Below the pieces are notes generated by a model. The model was not told the origin of the DNA. It made no database searches and was given only the letters and a program-made list of their open reading frames with translations. A stretch of 64,000 nt of DNA from Shewanella marina JCM 15074 (GTDB lineage Bacteria > Pseudomonadota > Gammaproteobacteria > Enterobacterales > Shewanellaceae): NCBI RefSeq assembly GCF_000614975.1, contig NZ_BALM01000003.1, positions 1-64,000 of the forward strand, written 5' to 3'. Each line of letters opens with the position of its first letter. Positions within the stretch are counted from its first letter, which is position 1. Below, in pieces: positions 38,452 through 47,654 of this stretch. The position numbers and the translations under genes were made by a program.

Positions 38452-38506
38452 TTAGGCTAAAATCGAGGTGATGGTTATTATTTATCAGGGTGTTAGGCTA
38501 AAATCG
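38452..38506. repeat. 14-bp direct repeat upstream of lldP
   Basis: TTAGGCTAAAATCG occurs at 38452-38465 and 38493-38506, 41 bp start to start. TTTATCA follows each copy at different distances. The role is unknown; a regulator site or a small duplication are both possible. Confidence 0.7.
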
Positions 38507-38548
38507 TTGTTTATCAATCAGTTGTTTGTTGGTGATGAGGGAAGGATG

Positions 38549-38581
38549 AGTGACGAATAGCAAATGTTGATATTCGTCACT
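38549..38581 (-). other. Perfect hairpin downstream of nadK
   Basis: The 11-bp arms AGTGACGAATA and TATTCGTCACT enclose an 11-base loop. It begins 34 bases after the nadK stop but has no T-tract, so a terminator role is only likely, not certain. Confidence 0.6.
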
Positions 38582-38615
38582 ATTACAGAATTATAATTTT
38601 TGTGTAAGTCACAAA

Positions 38616-39493
38616 CTAAAATAGTTTGCTGCCCCAGCCTAATTTGTTTCGCAGTACATGGAAGTAGTTATAACCTTTGGGGTGTATAAGATGTAATCGG
38701 TCACAACTGCGTTTAATGATAATCTCATCACCAGGAAGTACTGCGAGTGTGACATGACCATCACAACTAACTTCAAGACTCTCGCTATTGTGCGGTGCGA
38801 CCACTAATTTGATGGTGCTATTAGCATCAACTACGATTGGACGGCATGAAAGGGTATGTGGAAACATGGGGACCAAAATCATCGCTTGCAGATTGGGCGT
38901 TAAAATTGAGCTCCTGCTGATAGTGAGTAAGCCGTTGAGCCAGTAGGAGTTGAGACAATCATGCCGTCAGCGCGTTGGCTGTACATAAACAGATCGTCAA
39001 TATAGACTTCAAACTCAATCATATGGGCGACTTTACCCGGATGCAGTACCGCTTCGTTGACGGCGGTATTACAAGATTTGAGTTCACCGTGACGATAGAC
39101 TTCGGTTTTAAGTAAAAAACGGTGCTCTGTTTCAAATTCGCCATCCAGCACTTTCGCGAGTGGATCTTCAAATGAATCTGGCGAAAGATCGGTTAGAAAG
39201 CCTAGATTTCCACGGTTAACACCAATAACACCGACATCGTATCGGGCAAGTACGCGCGCAGCGCCAAGCATATTACCATCGCCACCAACAACAATGACTA
39301 AATCGCATTGCTCGCCAATTTGGGTTAAATCAACGCCTGTAATGTTCTTACCAATCACATCAGCAATACGCTCTTCAACGAGCACTTGGTAACCTTGCAG
39401 TGTTAACCAATAGTGCAAACGTTTAAGCGTTTGATTTGCTCCTTTATGGTGCGGTTTTCCTATAAGACCTATGGTATTGAACTGAGTTGTCAT
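38616..39493 (-). pseudogene. nadK: NAD kinase, single frameshift (probably intact)
   Basis: NadK phosphorylates NAD to NADP and is essential in almost all bacteria. [16 protein letters not shown] carries the GGDGN catalytic motif, [11 protein letters not shown] follows, and [15 protein letters not shown] is the conserved NAD site. The frame breaks near 38913 at GCAGG-AGC; restoring one base gives [30 protein letters not shown] and the C-terminus to 38616. The total is 292 residues, exactly the E. coli length. It diverges from grpE. Confidence 0.95.
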
Positions 39494-39511
39494 AATTATC
39501 TGGCTACAGAC

Positions 39512-39540
39512 CTTGAAACATATTATTTGATCCCCATAAT
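39512..39540 (+). promoter_or_regulatory. Sigma-32 heat-shock promoter of grpE
   Basis: CTTGAAA at 39512-39518, a 13-base spacer and CCCCATAAT at 39532-39540 match the RpoH consensus CTTGAAA-N12-15-CCCCATNT almost perfectly. It lies 46 bases before the grpE start codon. Confidence 0.92.
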
Positions 39541-39585
39541 ATGCCCAGAGCATGCAGAAAAAAAGCATTTTTAGCTGGAGTTAAA

Positions 39586-40167
39586 ATGAGCAAAGAATTA
39601 GATCAAGCCGCAACAGAGGCTGAAAAAGTTATCGATACTGAAATCAATGCTGATGAAGCGAGTTTAGTTGATGAGCTAACTCAAGCCAATTTCCGTATTG
39701 AAGAGTTGGAGCAGCAGTTAGCTGCAGAGCAGGCTAAAGTTGCTGAACAACAAGATTCTGTGGTTCGCGCCGCAGCAGAAGTTGAAAATATGCGTCGTCG
39801 TGCTGCAGTTGATGTTGAGAAAGCACACAAGTTCGCATTAGAGAAGTTCGTTAATGAGTTATTGCCTGTACTAGACAATATGGAACGTGCTCTTGCTGGT
39901 ACCTCACCAACTGATGAAGCGACTAAAGCCGTTTATGAAGGTGTTGAGCTAACATTAAAGACGCTGATTAAAGCGGTTGAAAAGTTTGGTGTGACTCAAG
40001 TTGATCCATTGGGAGCCGCTTTTAACCCTGAGCATCATCAAGCGATTGGTATGCAACCAAGTGAAGATCATCCTGCTAACTCAGTGATGATGGTAATGCA
40101 GAAAGGTTACATGCTAAACGATCGTCTATTGCGCCCTGCAATGGTAATGGTTTCACAAGGTAAATAA
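39586..40167 (+). CDS. grpE: Nucleotide exchange factor GrpE
   Basis: A 193-residue cochaperone that releases ADP from DnaK. The N-terminal third is a long coiled coil ([44 protein letters not shown]), followed by the four-helix region ([17 protein letters not shown]) and the beta domain signature [17 protein letters not shown] with [21 protein letters not shown]. The ATG follows GGAG; an upstream in-frame ATG lies inside the promoter and is rejected. It has a perfect sigma-32 promoter. Confidence 0.96.
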   Translation: MSKELDQAATEAEKVIDTEINADEASLVDELTQANFRIEELEQQLAAEQAKVAEQQDSVVRAAAEVENMRRRAAVDVEKAHKFALEKFVNELLPVLDNMERALAGTSPTDEATKAVYEGVELTLKTLIKAVEKFGVTQVDPLGAAFNPEHHQAIGMQPSEDHPANSVMMVMQKGYMLNDRLLRPAMVMVSQGK

Positions 40168-40190
40168 TTTACCCTATTGTTGTATATAAC

Positions 40191-40218
40191 AAAAAGGACT
40201 GCCGCGGCAGTCCTTTTT
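40191..40218. terminator. Bidirectional terminator between grpE and dxs
   Basis: AAAAAGGACTGCC pairs with GGCAGTCCTTTTT around a short GC loop; A- and T-tracts serve both convergent genes. Confidence 0.92.
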
Positions 40219-40235
40219 TATAGCATTTTGTGCGA

Positions 40236-42101
40236 TTAAGCCAGATAGTCTCTAATTTGTTGTTCAATGCCTTGTGCATCTAACATTAAATCATGGGTGA
40301 TTTCTTCTGGTGAACCATGCTTAATAAACTCATCAGGTAAGCCAATTTGCAGTACGGGTTTGCAAATCTTTTGACTCATCAAGTATTCGATGACACCTGA
40401 GCCTGCACCGCCTGTGATAGCATTTTCTTCGACAGTAACCAGCACGTCATGGCTATTAGCTAGTTCAAGCAGTAACTCATGATCCAGTGGCTTCACAAAA
40501 CGCATATCAGCTACGCTAGCATCTAAGTTTTCAGCAGCTGTCAGTGCTGCAGCTAATGTCGTACCGAAGTTGATGATAGCGATTTTCTGGCCTTGACGAC
40601 GAAGCACGCCTTTACCAATCGGTAGTGCGCTCATCTCTTCAACTTGTACCGCACCTGTCGCACTACCTCGAGGGTATCGCACTGCTGTAGGGCCATCTTG
40701 ATAACAGTAACCTGTGTATAGCATCTGACGGCATTCGTTTTCGTCTGATGGCGCCATAATAACCATGTTAGGCACACAGCGCATAAAGCTTAAGTCAAAC
40801 GCACCTTGATGGGTTGGGCCATCTGCGCCAACAATGCCACCACGGTCAATAGCAAACAAAACCGGTAGACGTTGCAATGCAACATCATGGATCAATTGGT
40901 CGTAAGCACGCTGTAAGAAGGTTGAATAGATAGCCACAACAGGCTTATAGCCTTCGACTGCAAATCCTGCCCCTAACGTTACAGCGTGTTGCTCAGCAAT
41001 CGCTGCATCAAAGTATTGTTCAGGGAAGCGTTTAGAAAACTCAACCATACCAGAACCTTCACGCATGGCGGGGGTAATGGCTAACACTTTGTTGTCTTGC
41101 TCTGCAATATCACATAACCATTTACCAAATACTTCTGAGAAGGTTGGATCGGCAGGTTTTGCAACTGGCTTTTTAAATTCTGATGGATTGAACTTCGGTA
41201 CCGCATGCCAACCGATAGGATCCGCTTCAGCTGGCGCATAACCACGACCTTTTTTAGTCATAATATGCAAAAACTGTGGGCCTTTTAGGTTACGCATATT
41301 GCGCATGGTTTCAATCATGCCATTAACATCATGGCCATCGATTGGACCAATATAGTTAAAACCTAGTTCTTCAAATAATGTGCCGGGGACAACCATCCCT
41401 TTAAGGTGTTCTTCAGTACGCTTCGCCATCTCTTTAATGACTGGCACGCCTTGCAATACTTTCTTGCTACCTTCACGAATGGTGGTATAGAGTCTGCCTG
41501 ACATAAGCTGTGCTAAATGGTTATTAAGCGCGCCTACGTTTTCTGAAATAGACATCTCATTATCATTAAGTACAACGAGCATATCGTTATGCAGATCACC
41601 AGCATGGTTCATGGCCTCAAATGCCATACCACCAGTGATGGCACCATCACCAATAACAGCAACCACTTTACGGCCTGCATCTTCTTTAGCTGCAATAACT
41701 GCCATTGCTGTTGCTGCACTAATCGATGTACCTGAGTGACCGACACTGAAAGTGTCATATTCACTTTCTTCACGCCAAGGGAAAGGATGTAATCCACCTT
41801 TTTGACGAATAGTTGGCATCTGCTCACGACGACCGGTAAGAATTTTATGAGGATAAGCTTGATGGCCAACATCCCATACCAAACGGTCAAAAGGGGTGTT
41901 GTACACATAATGTAATGCAACCGTTAATTCAACGGTGCCTAAACCTGAAGCAAAGTGGCCACTAGATTTACTTACTGATTTAAGTAAATACTGGCGTAAC
42001 TCATCAGCAAGCTGTGGTAGCACAGCCTGAGGAAGTTGTCTTAGTTCTTCAGGTGTATTAGCCTGTGCCAGCACAGGAAATTCAGAAATGTCCAGACTCA
42101 T
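40236..42101 (-). CDS. dxs: 1-deoxy-D-xylulose-5-phosphate synthase
   Basis: A 621-residue thiamine diphosphate enzyme that joins pyruvate and glyceraldehyde 3-phosphate in the first step of the MEP isoprenoid pathway. The TPP-binding region [18 protein letters not shown] with NDNEMSIS is near residue 150-185, the transketolase pyrimidine domain with [18 protein letters not shown] near 425, and the C-terminal [16 protein letters not shown]. The ATG of MSLDISEF is used; the upstream part of the frame overlaps ispA. It is downstream of ispA by 19 bases. Confidence 0.96.
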   Translation of the reverse strand: MSLDISEFPVLAQANTPEELRQLPQAVLPQLADELRQYLLKSVSKSSGHFASGLGTVELTVALHYVYNTPFDRLVWDVGHQAYPHKILTGRREQMPTIRQKGGLHPFPWREESEYDTFSVGHSGTSISAATAMAVIAAKEDAGRKVVAVIGDGAITGGMAFEAMNHAGDLHNDMLVVLNDNEMSISENVGALNNHLAQLMSGRLYTTIREGSKKVLQGVPVIKEMAKRTEEHLKGMVVPGTLFEELGFNYIGPIDGHDVNGMIETMRNMRNLKGPQFLHIMTKKGRGYAPAEADPIGWHAVPKFNPSEFKKPVAKPADPTFSEVFGKWLCDIAEQDNKVLAITPAMREGSGMVEFSKRFPEQYFDAAIAEQHAVTLGAGFAVEGYKPVVAIYSTFLQRAYDQLIHDVALQRLPVLFAIDRGGIVGADGPTHQGAFDLSFMRCVPNMVIMAPSDENECRQMLYTGYCYQDGPTAVRYPRGSATGAVQVEEMSALPIGKGVLRRQGQKIAIINFGTTLAAALTAAENLDASVADMRFVKPLDHELLLELANSHDVLVTVEENAITGGAGSGVIEYLMSQKICKPVLQIGLPDEFIKHGSPEEITHDLMLDAQGIEQQIRDYLA

Positions 42102-42120
42102 ATCGAGTTTCTTGTCTCTA

Positions 42121-43002
42121 TTATACTCTTCGCTCAATAATGTAACGGGCGAACTCTGCAATTAACTGGCTATTGTATGGTAATTTAGCCAGCGCTGATA
42201 GTGCATCTTTAATAAGTTGCTCTGCGGTTTGTTGCGCGCCTGCTAAACCAAGTAGTCTAGGGTAGGTGCTTTTATTAGCTTGTGTGTCCGAACCTTGAGG
42301 TTTACCCAGTTCTTCTGTGCTAGCCGTAATATCTAAAATATCATCCTGCACTTGGAAAGCTAAACCAATAGCATCAGCAAAGTCTAACAAAGCTTGGCCA
42401 TGTTCTGCTGAGATCTTGGCTGCAATAATTGCTAATTCTACTGCACAACGAATAAGTGCACCTGTTTTCAGGTTATGCAATCGGGTCAATTGTTCCAGAG
42501 ATATGGCTCTATCGGTCGAATTAAGATCGATAGCTTGGCCGCCGCACATGCCCAAATAACCTGCTGCTTTAGCTAAAACGTTGGTCATTGCTAATTGTTG
42601 TTGTGGCGTTAATCCATCAACAGGGGTTGAAATAATATCAAAAGCCAGTGCCTGAAGTGCATCACCCGCTAAAATAGCCATCGCTTCATCAAATGCGACA
42701 TGTACAGTCGGTTGACCACGGCGTAAATCATCATCATCCATTGCTGGCAGATCATCATGTATTAACGAATAAGCATGAATACATTCAATTGCAGCAGCGC
42801 ATTTATCTAAAGTGTTAAGCGATACACCAAGCATATCGCCAACGGCATACACTAAAAATGGACGGATACGTTTACCGCCAAGTAGAGCGCCATGCAGCAT
42901 CGCTTGTTTTAGGCGCTCATCGGTGACAGTTAAATGGTTAATGTTTAATTCAAGTTCTTGATTAACACGCTGTTGGTAAAGGGAAATATGTTCTGTTAAC
43001 AC
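42121..43002 (-). CDS. ispA: Farnesyl diphosphate synthase (geranyltranstransferase)
   Basis: A 293-residue prenyl synthase that condenses isopentenyl diphosphate with DMAPP and GPP to make farnesyl diphosphate, feeding quinone and undecaprenyl synthesis. The first Asp-rich motif is [15 protein letters not shown] (about 84-98) and the second is [13 protein letters not shown] (about 221-233). [12 protein letters not shown] and [13 protein letters not shown] are typical. It lies between xseB (2-base gap) and dxs. Confidence 0.95.
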   Translation of the reverse strand: MLTEHISLYQQRVNQELELNINHLTVTDERLKQAMLHGALLGGKRIRPFLVYAVGDMLGVSLNTLDKCAAAIECIHAYSLIHDDLPAMDDDDLRRGQPTVHVAFDEAMAILAGDALQALAFDIISTPVDGLTPQQQLAMTNVLAKAAGYLGMCGGQAIDLNSTDRAISLEQLTRLHNLKTGALIRCAVELAIIAAKISAEHGQALLDFADAIGLAFQVQDDILDITASTEELGKPQGSDTQANKSTYPRLLGLAGAQQTAEQLIKDALSALAKLPYNSQLIAEFARYIIERRV

Positions 43003-43004
43003 GT

Positions 43005-43244
43005 TTATTCACCTTCAACATTATAAGGGGTCAATGGTGCCTGATCATCTTGAGCCATTAAAATAGCCACTTTTTGCTGGGCGGTTTCGAGTTTGGTTTG
43101 ACTCTGACGTACGAGTTTGATGCCTCGTTCAAATTGTTTCAGGGCATCATCAAGGCTAACTTGACCTTGCTCAAGCTCTGCAACGATCTGTTCCAGTTCG
43201 GCCAATGATTCTTCAAAGCTAAGATTTTCAGGTTTTTTTGCCAC
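43005..43244 (-). CDS. xseB: Exodeoxyribonuclease VII small subunit
   Basis: A 79-residue helical protein that coats the XseA subunit of exonuclease VII. SFEESLAELEQIVAELEQGQVSLDDALKQFERGIKLVRQSQTKLETAQQKV is the complete family signature. It heads the xseB-ispA-dxs operon, the conserved order in gammaproteobacteria. Confidence 0.95.
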   Translation of the reverse strand: MAKKPENLSFEESLAELEQIVAELEQGQVSLDDALKQFERGIKLVRQSQTKLETAQQKVAILMAQDDQAPLTPYNVEGE

Positions 43245-43520
43245 GTTTTTATTTCCTTAGTTCTATACCTAAGCCTATGTGATTGGCTTTCACTCACTTT
43301 AAATAGTGTACTGATGTTGATGATGAAATCATCATCAATGAGTATCAATTATCGGTTTTAAAGTAGTTAAGAGGTCACTAATGCTAAATCTATAACTGGT
43401 TTGGACATAATTGAGCAACACGGTATATCAGGGTGACGTGATGGTCAAACGTCTGTGTGTGATATTTGTCCAACAATCCAGTAGATAACGAAAATTTTAA
43501 CGTAAAAATGAAAATCTAGC

Positions 43521-43547
43521 TAAACTTGTGTCAATTTTGTCCGATAA
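43521..43547 (+). promoter_or_regulatory. Sigma-28 (FliA) promoter of pomAB
   Basis: TAAACTTG at 43521-43528, exactly 11 bases, then TCCGATAA at 43540-43547 fit the flagellar consensus TAAAGTTT-N11-GCCGATAA. It lies about 150 bases before pomA, which suits a late flagellar gene. Confidence 0.78.
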
Positions 43548-43581
43548 CAGTGAGTGGAAAGTCACAAACTCTTATTTGATG

Positions 43582-43610
43582 ACGGTTATTTTTAGACAGA
43601 AAATAACCGT
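43582..43610 (+). other. Hairpin in the predicted pomAB 5' leader
   Basis: The 11-bp arms ACGGTTATTTT and AAAATAACCGT enclose TAGACAG, with no T-tract. From the sigma-28 promoter it would sit about 30 bases into the transcript. Confidence 0.65.
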
Positions 43611-43700
43611 GCAATAACTAGCATGAAGCTAAATATTGCAGATTTATGACGTCAATAAGTACATAGATCAGCGATATCCCCGATGGATTGAGGAGCAGAT

Positions 43701-44465
43701 GTGGATTTAGCAACCCTAATAGGCCTTGTTGGCGCGTTTTCATTTATTCTTGCATCCATGGTGACAAGTGGTGGTATCGGGATGTTCGTCGATCTCGCCT
43801 CGGTGTTGATCGTTATTGGTGGCACCATTTTTGTGGTGATGATGAAATTTAGTCTTGGTCAATTCTTTGGTGCGGTAAAAGTCGCCGCTAAAGCCTTTAT
43901 ATTTAAATTAGATAAACCAGAAGATCTTATTGAACAGTCTGTGACGATGGCTGATGCCGCTCGTAAAGGTGGTTTTTTAGCGCTCGAAGAGGCTGAAATT
44001 AGCAACACATTTATGCAAAAAGCCATTGATATGCTGGTGGATGGTCATGATGCTGATGTTGTGCGAGATGCGTTAGAAAAAGATATTGCGCTTACCGAAG
44101 AGCGCCATAAAATCGGCGTCAGTATCTTTAAAGCATTTGGTGATGTCGCACCTGCGATGGGTATGATCGGTACCCTTATTGGTCTAGTAGCGATGTTGGC
44201 GAGCATGGATGACCCTAAGACAATTGGTCCCAAAATGGCGATTGCACTATTAACAACCTTATATGGTGCGGTAGTGGCTAACATGATCGCCTTGCCTATT
44301 GCAGATAAGTTGCAGCTTCGTTTAGGTGAAGAGGTGATGAGTCGTAATTTAATGATGGATGCGGTGCTTGCAATTCAAGATGGTCAAAACCCTCGCGTTA
44401 TCGAAAGCTTATTGAAAAACTATCTCAATGAAAGCAAGCGAAAGTCTGATGGTGATGGAGATTAA
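43701..44465 (+). CDS. pomA: Sodium-driven flagellar stator subunit PomA
   Basis: A 254-residue stator protein of the polar flagellar motor that conducts Na+ with PomB. It has four membrane helices, two before and two after a cytoplasmic loop. The loop carries conserved charges (ALEKDIALTEERHKIG), and the PAMGMIGTLIGLVAMLASMDDPKTIGPKMAIALLTTLYGAVVANMIALP region is typical of PomA. The start is a GTG with AGGAG 5 bases before it. pomB follows after 2 bases. Confidence 0.95.
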   Translation: MDLATLIGLVGAFSFILASMVTSGGIGMFVDLASVLIVIGGTIFVVMMKFSLGQFFGAVKVAAKAFIFKLDKPEDLIEQSVTMADAARKGGFLALEEAEISNTFMQKAIDMLVDGHDADVVRDALEKDIALTEERHKIGVSIFKAFGDVAPAMGMIGTLIGLVAMLASMDDPKTIGPKMAIALLTTLYGAVVANMIALPIADKLQLRLGEEVMSRNLMMDAVLAIQDGQNPRVIESLLKNYLNESKRKSDGDGD

Positions 44466-44467
44466 GC

Positions 44468-45394
44468 ATGGCTAAAAAAGCTAAGTGTGATTGTCCTCCA
44501 GCTGGAGCTCCTTTGTGGCTGGCAACCTTTGCTGACTTAATGTCTCTGTTAATGTGTTTCTTCGTACTGCTATTGGCATTCTCGGAGATGGACGTTAAAA
44601 AATTTAAACAGCTTGCTGGTTCAATGAAATATGCGTTTGGTGTGCAAAATAAAATTAAGGTAGAGGATATCCCCAAAGGTACCTCTGTGATTGCACTGGA
44701 ATTTAGGCCGGGTAGACCCGATCCGACACCGATTGATGTCGTCAATCAAAAAACCACTGAGCAGACCAAGTCGAATCTGGATTATAAAGCCGGTGAGCAA
44801 GCAACCTCTGGTGGTGCGAAACAGCGGCAAGGTCAACAAAGTGGTGGTGAAACCAGTGCTAAAGCGCAGCAAAAATCAGTAGCGGAGCAGATTTCACAAG
44901 CTCAAGTGAATGAGCAAGTGAAACGAATGGCTAAAATTCTGGAACAAGAGATTGTTGATGGCGCCATTGAGATTGAGTCATTGGGCCAACAAATTATTAT
45001 TCGTATTCGAGAGAAAGGCAGTTTTTCATCTGGCTCAGGCTTTTTACAAGATCAATTTAAACCTGTAGTACATTCAATCGGCAACTTGTTAAAAGATATT
45101 CCAGGTATCGTGACGGTTTCAGGTTTTACCGATAATGTGCAGATTAAGAATGAATTGCATCAATCAAACTGGCATTTATCAACAGACAGAGCCTTAGCGG
45201 TAGCTAATGAGTTACTGACAGTTGGTGGTTTTAGCGCGAAACGGATGAAAGTGGTGGGTATGGCCTCTAACTCCCCACTTGTTGCGAACGTCAATGAGCA
45301 AAATAGGGCGCGAAATCGCCGTGTTGAAATCTCTATTTCTCAAGGGCAAGCCAAAGAGTCTAACTTAATTGAGGCGACAGGTAGTCCTAAATAA
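44468..45394 (+). CDS. pomB: Sodium-driven flagellar stator subunit PomB
   Basis: A 308-residue stator partner of PomA. One membrane helix near residues 23-42 holds the ion-binding Asp23 (TFADLMSLLMCFFVLLLAFSEMD). A linker of about 120 residues leads to a C-terminal OmpA-like peptidoglycan-binding domain (VSGFTDNVQ, STDRALAVANELL, NRRVEISI). Together with pomA it likely forms an operon under a sigma-28 promoter. Confidence 0.95.
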   Translation: MAKKAKCDCPPAGAPLWLATFADLMSLLMCFFVLLLAFSEMDVKKFKQLAGSMKYAFGVQNKIKVEDIPKGTSVIALEFRPGRPDPTPIDVVNQKTTEQTKSNLDYKAGEQATSGGAKQRQGQQSGGETSAKAQQKSVAEQISQAQVNEQVKRMAKILEQEIVDGAIEIESLGQQIIIRIREKGSFSSGSGFLQDQFKPVVHSIGNLLKDIPGIVTVSGFTDNVQIKNELHQSNWHLSTDRALAVANELLTVGGFSAKRMKVVGMASNSPLVANVNEQNRARNRRVEISISQGQAKESNLIEATGSPK

Positions 45395-45421
45395 GGAATA
45401 AGAGAAGCGATAGTTTTTTGT

Positions 45422-45453
45422 AAACAGGTACGCTAATGCGTACCTGTTTTTTT
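45422..45453 (+). terminator. Terminator after pomB
   Basis: A 12-bp perfect stem (AAACAGGTACGC with GCGTACCTGTTT) closes TAAT and is followed by a T-run. Confidence 0.9.
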
Positions 45454-45600
45454 ATCAACTGAATGGCGGTTAATTGCCTGTTTGTAATTAATTTTATTTT
45501 TCCAATGAGTCAGTAAACCCTAAAGTAGCCCATTGATTTGTTACATCTGTTTAAAAGAAGCCCGTAAATACGGCTCAAACCTGTATCAGTTCAATGTTGC

Positions 45601-45636
45601 TGAACCTCGCATCTTCAAGTCGTTTGGGTATATAAT
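45601..45636 (+). repeat. Intergenic repeat copy A, upstream of thiI
   Basis: Positions 45601-45634 match 49561-49594 at 27 of 34 bases, sharing the CTTCAAGT core and a TTTGG-TATATA tail. This copy contains TATAAT at 45631-45636, a possible -10 box, 41 bases before thiI. Confidence 0.55.
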
Positions 45637-45676
45637 CAAAACAATTGCTGTTTATTCATTTATCTGTGGAAGTTCC

Positions 45677-47131
45677 ATGAAGTTTATCGTTAAGCTGTAC
45701 CCTGAAATCATGATGAAAAGTAAGCCGGTTAGAACCCGTTTTACTAAAATGCTTGAAACCAATATCCGTAATGTATTGAAAAAAGTCGATGATGACGCCA
45801 AAGTTCTGCGTATGTGGGATCGTATTATGGTGATGGTGCCAGCAGATAAGCCTGAACTTGCTGACAAATTTGCAGAGCGTTTGGCTTGTATTCCAGGTAT
45901 TGCTCACGTGTTAAAAGTGAATGAATACTCGTTTGAAACTGTTGATGATATCTATCAGCACGCATTACGCGTATTTAAAGATGAGCTAAAAGGTAAGACA
46001 TTCTGTGTTAGAGCTCGACGCTCTGGTAACCACGACTTTAACTCAATTGAAGTTGAACGTTACGTAGGTGGTGGCTTAAATCAGTTTACTGAAGCGGCCG
46101 GTGTTCGTCTTAAAAACCCTGATATGACAGTTAATCTTGAGATTGATAATGAGCACCTTTATATCGTTGAAGAACGAATTGAAGGTTTGGGTGGCTTCCC
46201 TATGGCGACTCAAGAAGATGTATTATCACTTATCTCTGGTGGTTTTGATTCTGGCGTGTCTAGCTTCCAATTTATCAAGAAAGGCGCACGTACTCATTAC
46301 TGCTTCTTTAACTTAGGTGGTGCACAACACGAAATCGGTGTAAAGCAGGTGGCTTATCATTTATGGAAGACTTATGGTGAGTCACATAAAGTTAAGTTTA
46401 TCAGTGTCCCGTTTGAGCCTGTAGTTGCAGAAATTTTAGAGCGTGTAGATAACGGCCAAATGGGTGTGGTGTTAAAGCGTATGATGATGCGTGCAGCAAC
46501 AAGAATTGCTGATCGCATGGGCATTCAAGCACTTGTTACCGGTGAAAGTTTAGGTCAGGTATCTAGCCAAACACTGACGAACTTGAATGTGATTGACCGT
46601 TGCACTGAGTTACTAATTTTACGCCCATTAATTGCAATGGATAAGCAAGATATCATTAATGAAAGCCGTAAGATTGGTACTGAAGATTTTGCTAAAACCA
46701 TGCCAGAGTTTTGTGGTGTGATTTCACAGCGTCCAACCGTTAAAGCTGTTCTGTCAAAAATTGAACATGAAGAAACTAAGTTCAGCGAAGATCTACTTGA
46801 TCGTATTATTGCTGATGCTGTAGCGATTGATATCCGTCAGATTGCTGAAGAGATGGATAATCAAGTGACTGAAACTGAAATGGTTAATACAGTTGCTAAT
46901 AACGAAGTGATTATTGATATTCGTGCGCCAGAAGAGCAAGAGCAAAAGCCACTTGTTGTTGATGGTGCTGAAGTGAAAGTGATTCCTTTCTTTAAGTTGG
47001 CGACTCAATTTACTGAGTTAAGTCACGATAAAACCTATTTATTGTACTGTGAGCGCGGCGTAATGAGTAAATTACAAGCGTTATACTTACAAGAGAAAGG
47101 TCACAGCAATGTTAAGGTATACCGCCCTTAG
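45677..47131 (+). CDS. thiI: tRNA 4-thiouridine synthase / ThiS sulfurtransferase
   Basis: A 484-residue enzyme that uses sulfur from IscS for s4U8 in tRNA and for the thiazole of thiamine. The NFLD and THUMP domains come first ([21 protein letters not shown]), then the PP-loop [11 protein letters not shown] near residue 180, the Cys of [13 protein letters not shown], and a C-terminal rhodanese domain with Cys458 in YCERGVMS. It starts at the ATG of [10 protein letters not shown]; the upstream extension of the frame is in leader sequence and is rejected. Confidence 0.95.
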   Translation: MKFIVKLYPEIMMKSKPVRTRFTKMLETNIRNVLKKVDDDAKVLRMWDRIMVMVPADKPELADKFAERLACIPGIAHVLKVNEYSFETVDDIYQHALRVFKDELKGKTFCVRARRSGNHDFNSIEVERYVGGGLNQFTEAAGVRLKNPDMTVNLEIDNEHLYIVEERIEGLGGFPMATQEDVLSLISGGFDSGVSSFQFIKKGARTHYCFFNLGGAQHEIGVKQVAYHLWKTYGESHKVKFISVPFEPVVAEILERVDNGQMGVVLKRMMMRAATRIADRMGIQALVTGESLGQVSSQTLTNLNVIDRCTELLILRPLIAMDKQDIINESRKIGTEDFAKTMPEFCGVISQRPTVKAVLSKIEHEETKFSEDLLDRIIADAVAIDIRQIAEEMDNQVTETEMVNTVANNEVIIDIRAPEEQEQKPLVVDGAEVKVIPFFKLATQFTELSHDKTYLLYCERGVMSKLQALYLQEKGHSNVKVYRP

Positions 47132-47186
47132 CATTTGATTACATCCTATTAACATTGGTTGGATAGGATATTTATCTAAAGCATTA

Positions 47187-47222
47187 AAAAAGCCGCTGCA
47201 ATAATTATTGCAGCGGCTTTTT
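47187..47222. terminator. Bidirectional terminator between thiI and small secreted protein gene
   Basis: An 18-bp self-complementary stem with a GCCGCTGC core, flanked by A- and T-tracts on both strands. Confidence 0.92.
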
Positions 47223-47237
47223 GTTATTATACTAATG

Positions 47238-47477
47238 CTATTCTGTCATTGCTGTTGTTGATGCCGCAGCCTCTTGTTTAATAGACTGTTCAACTAACGT
47301 TTGTGCTTCTTTATTAATTTCAGCTTCTTGAGTTGCATAAATATTTTCAACATTTTGTGCCATTTCAACTGCAATTAATGCTTGTAAATCAGAAGTATCT
47401 ACAGTTTTTTCTGATGCAAAAGCAGTTGATGCAGTGCAAGATAAAGCGATGATGGCACAAAGGTGTGATAATTTCAT
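47238..47477 (-). CDS. Small secreted protein, unknown function
   Basis: A 79-residue protein. MKLSHLCAIIALSCTASTAFA is a signal peptide ending AFA|SE. The mature 58 residues are polar, Glu/Gln/Ala-rich and predicted helical (LQALIAVEMAQNVENIYATQEAEINKEAQTLVEQSIKQEAA), with no cysteine. It may be a periplasmic helical hairpin. The family is not recognised. GGAGAGACACC precedes the ATG, and a perfect inverted repeat lies 17 bases upstream. It is divergent from gcvA. Confidence 0.75.
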   Translation of the reverse strand: MKLSHLCAIIALSCTASTAFASEKTVDTSDLQALIAVEMAQNVENIYATQEAEINKEAQTLVEQSIKQEAAASTTAMTE

Positions 47478-47493
47478 GGTGTCTCTCCAGTTA

Positions 47494-47514
47494 CAATGTC
47501 TATGTTAGACATTG
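47494..47514. promoter_or_regulatory. Perfect inverted repeat upstream of the small secreted protein gene
   Basis: The 9-bp arms CAATGTCTA and TAGACATTG are separated by TGT. It lies 17 bases before the start codon, so it could be an operator or a hairpin in the leader that affects translation. Confidence 0.6.
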
Positions 47515-47617
47515 CCTCTTTTGATGTTGAGACCGTCTAACGAAATATATCGAAAAATCTGGGTGAAATTTAATCAAAAGTACTGGTATTTACAAACGAT
47601 AAAATGTAACAATGCGG

Positions 47618-47632
47618 ATTAGAAAAACTAAT
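47618..47632. promoter_or_regulatory. GcvA-type (LysR) box upstream of gcvA
   Basis: ATTAGAAAAACTAAT is a perfect T-N11-A LysR-type palindrome, and CTAAT is the core recognised by GcvA in E. coli. It lies 23 bases before gcvA, which suggests autoregulation. Confidence 0.65.
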
Positions 47633-47654
47633 CTAAAATGAGCGCTGGATAACT

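Larger units (their letters stand above)
38076..38615. other. lldP upstream region
   Basis: This 540-bp gap separates nadK from lldP and must hold the lactate-cluster promoter. It carries the CRP-like site at 38261, a 14-bp direct repeat at 38452 and 38493, and a hairpin at 38549. No reading frame in it looks coding. Confidence 0.6.
43245..43700. other. Divergent promoter region between xseB and pomA
   Basis: This 456-bp gap separates the divergent xseB and pomA genes. The plus-strand half contains a sigma-28 promoter (43521-43547) and a hairpin (43582-43610) before pomA. The xseB half shows no unambiguous promoter. Confidence 0.55.
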
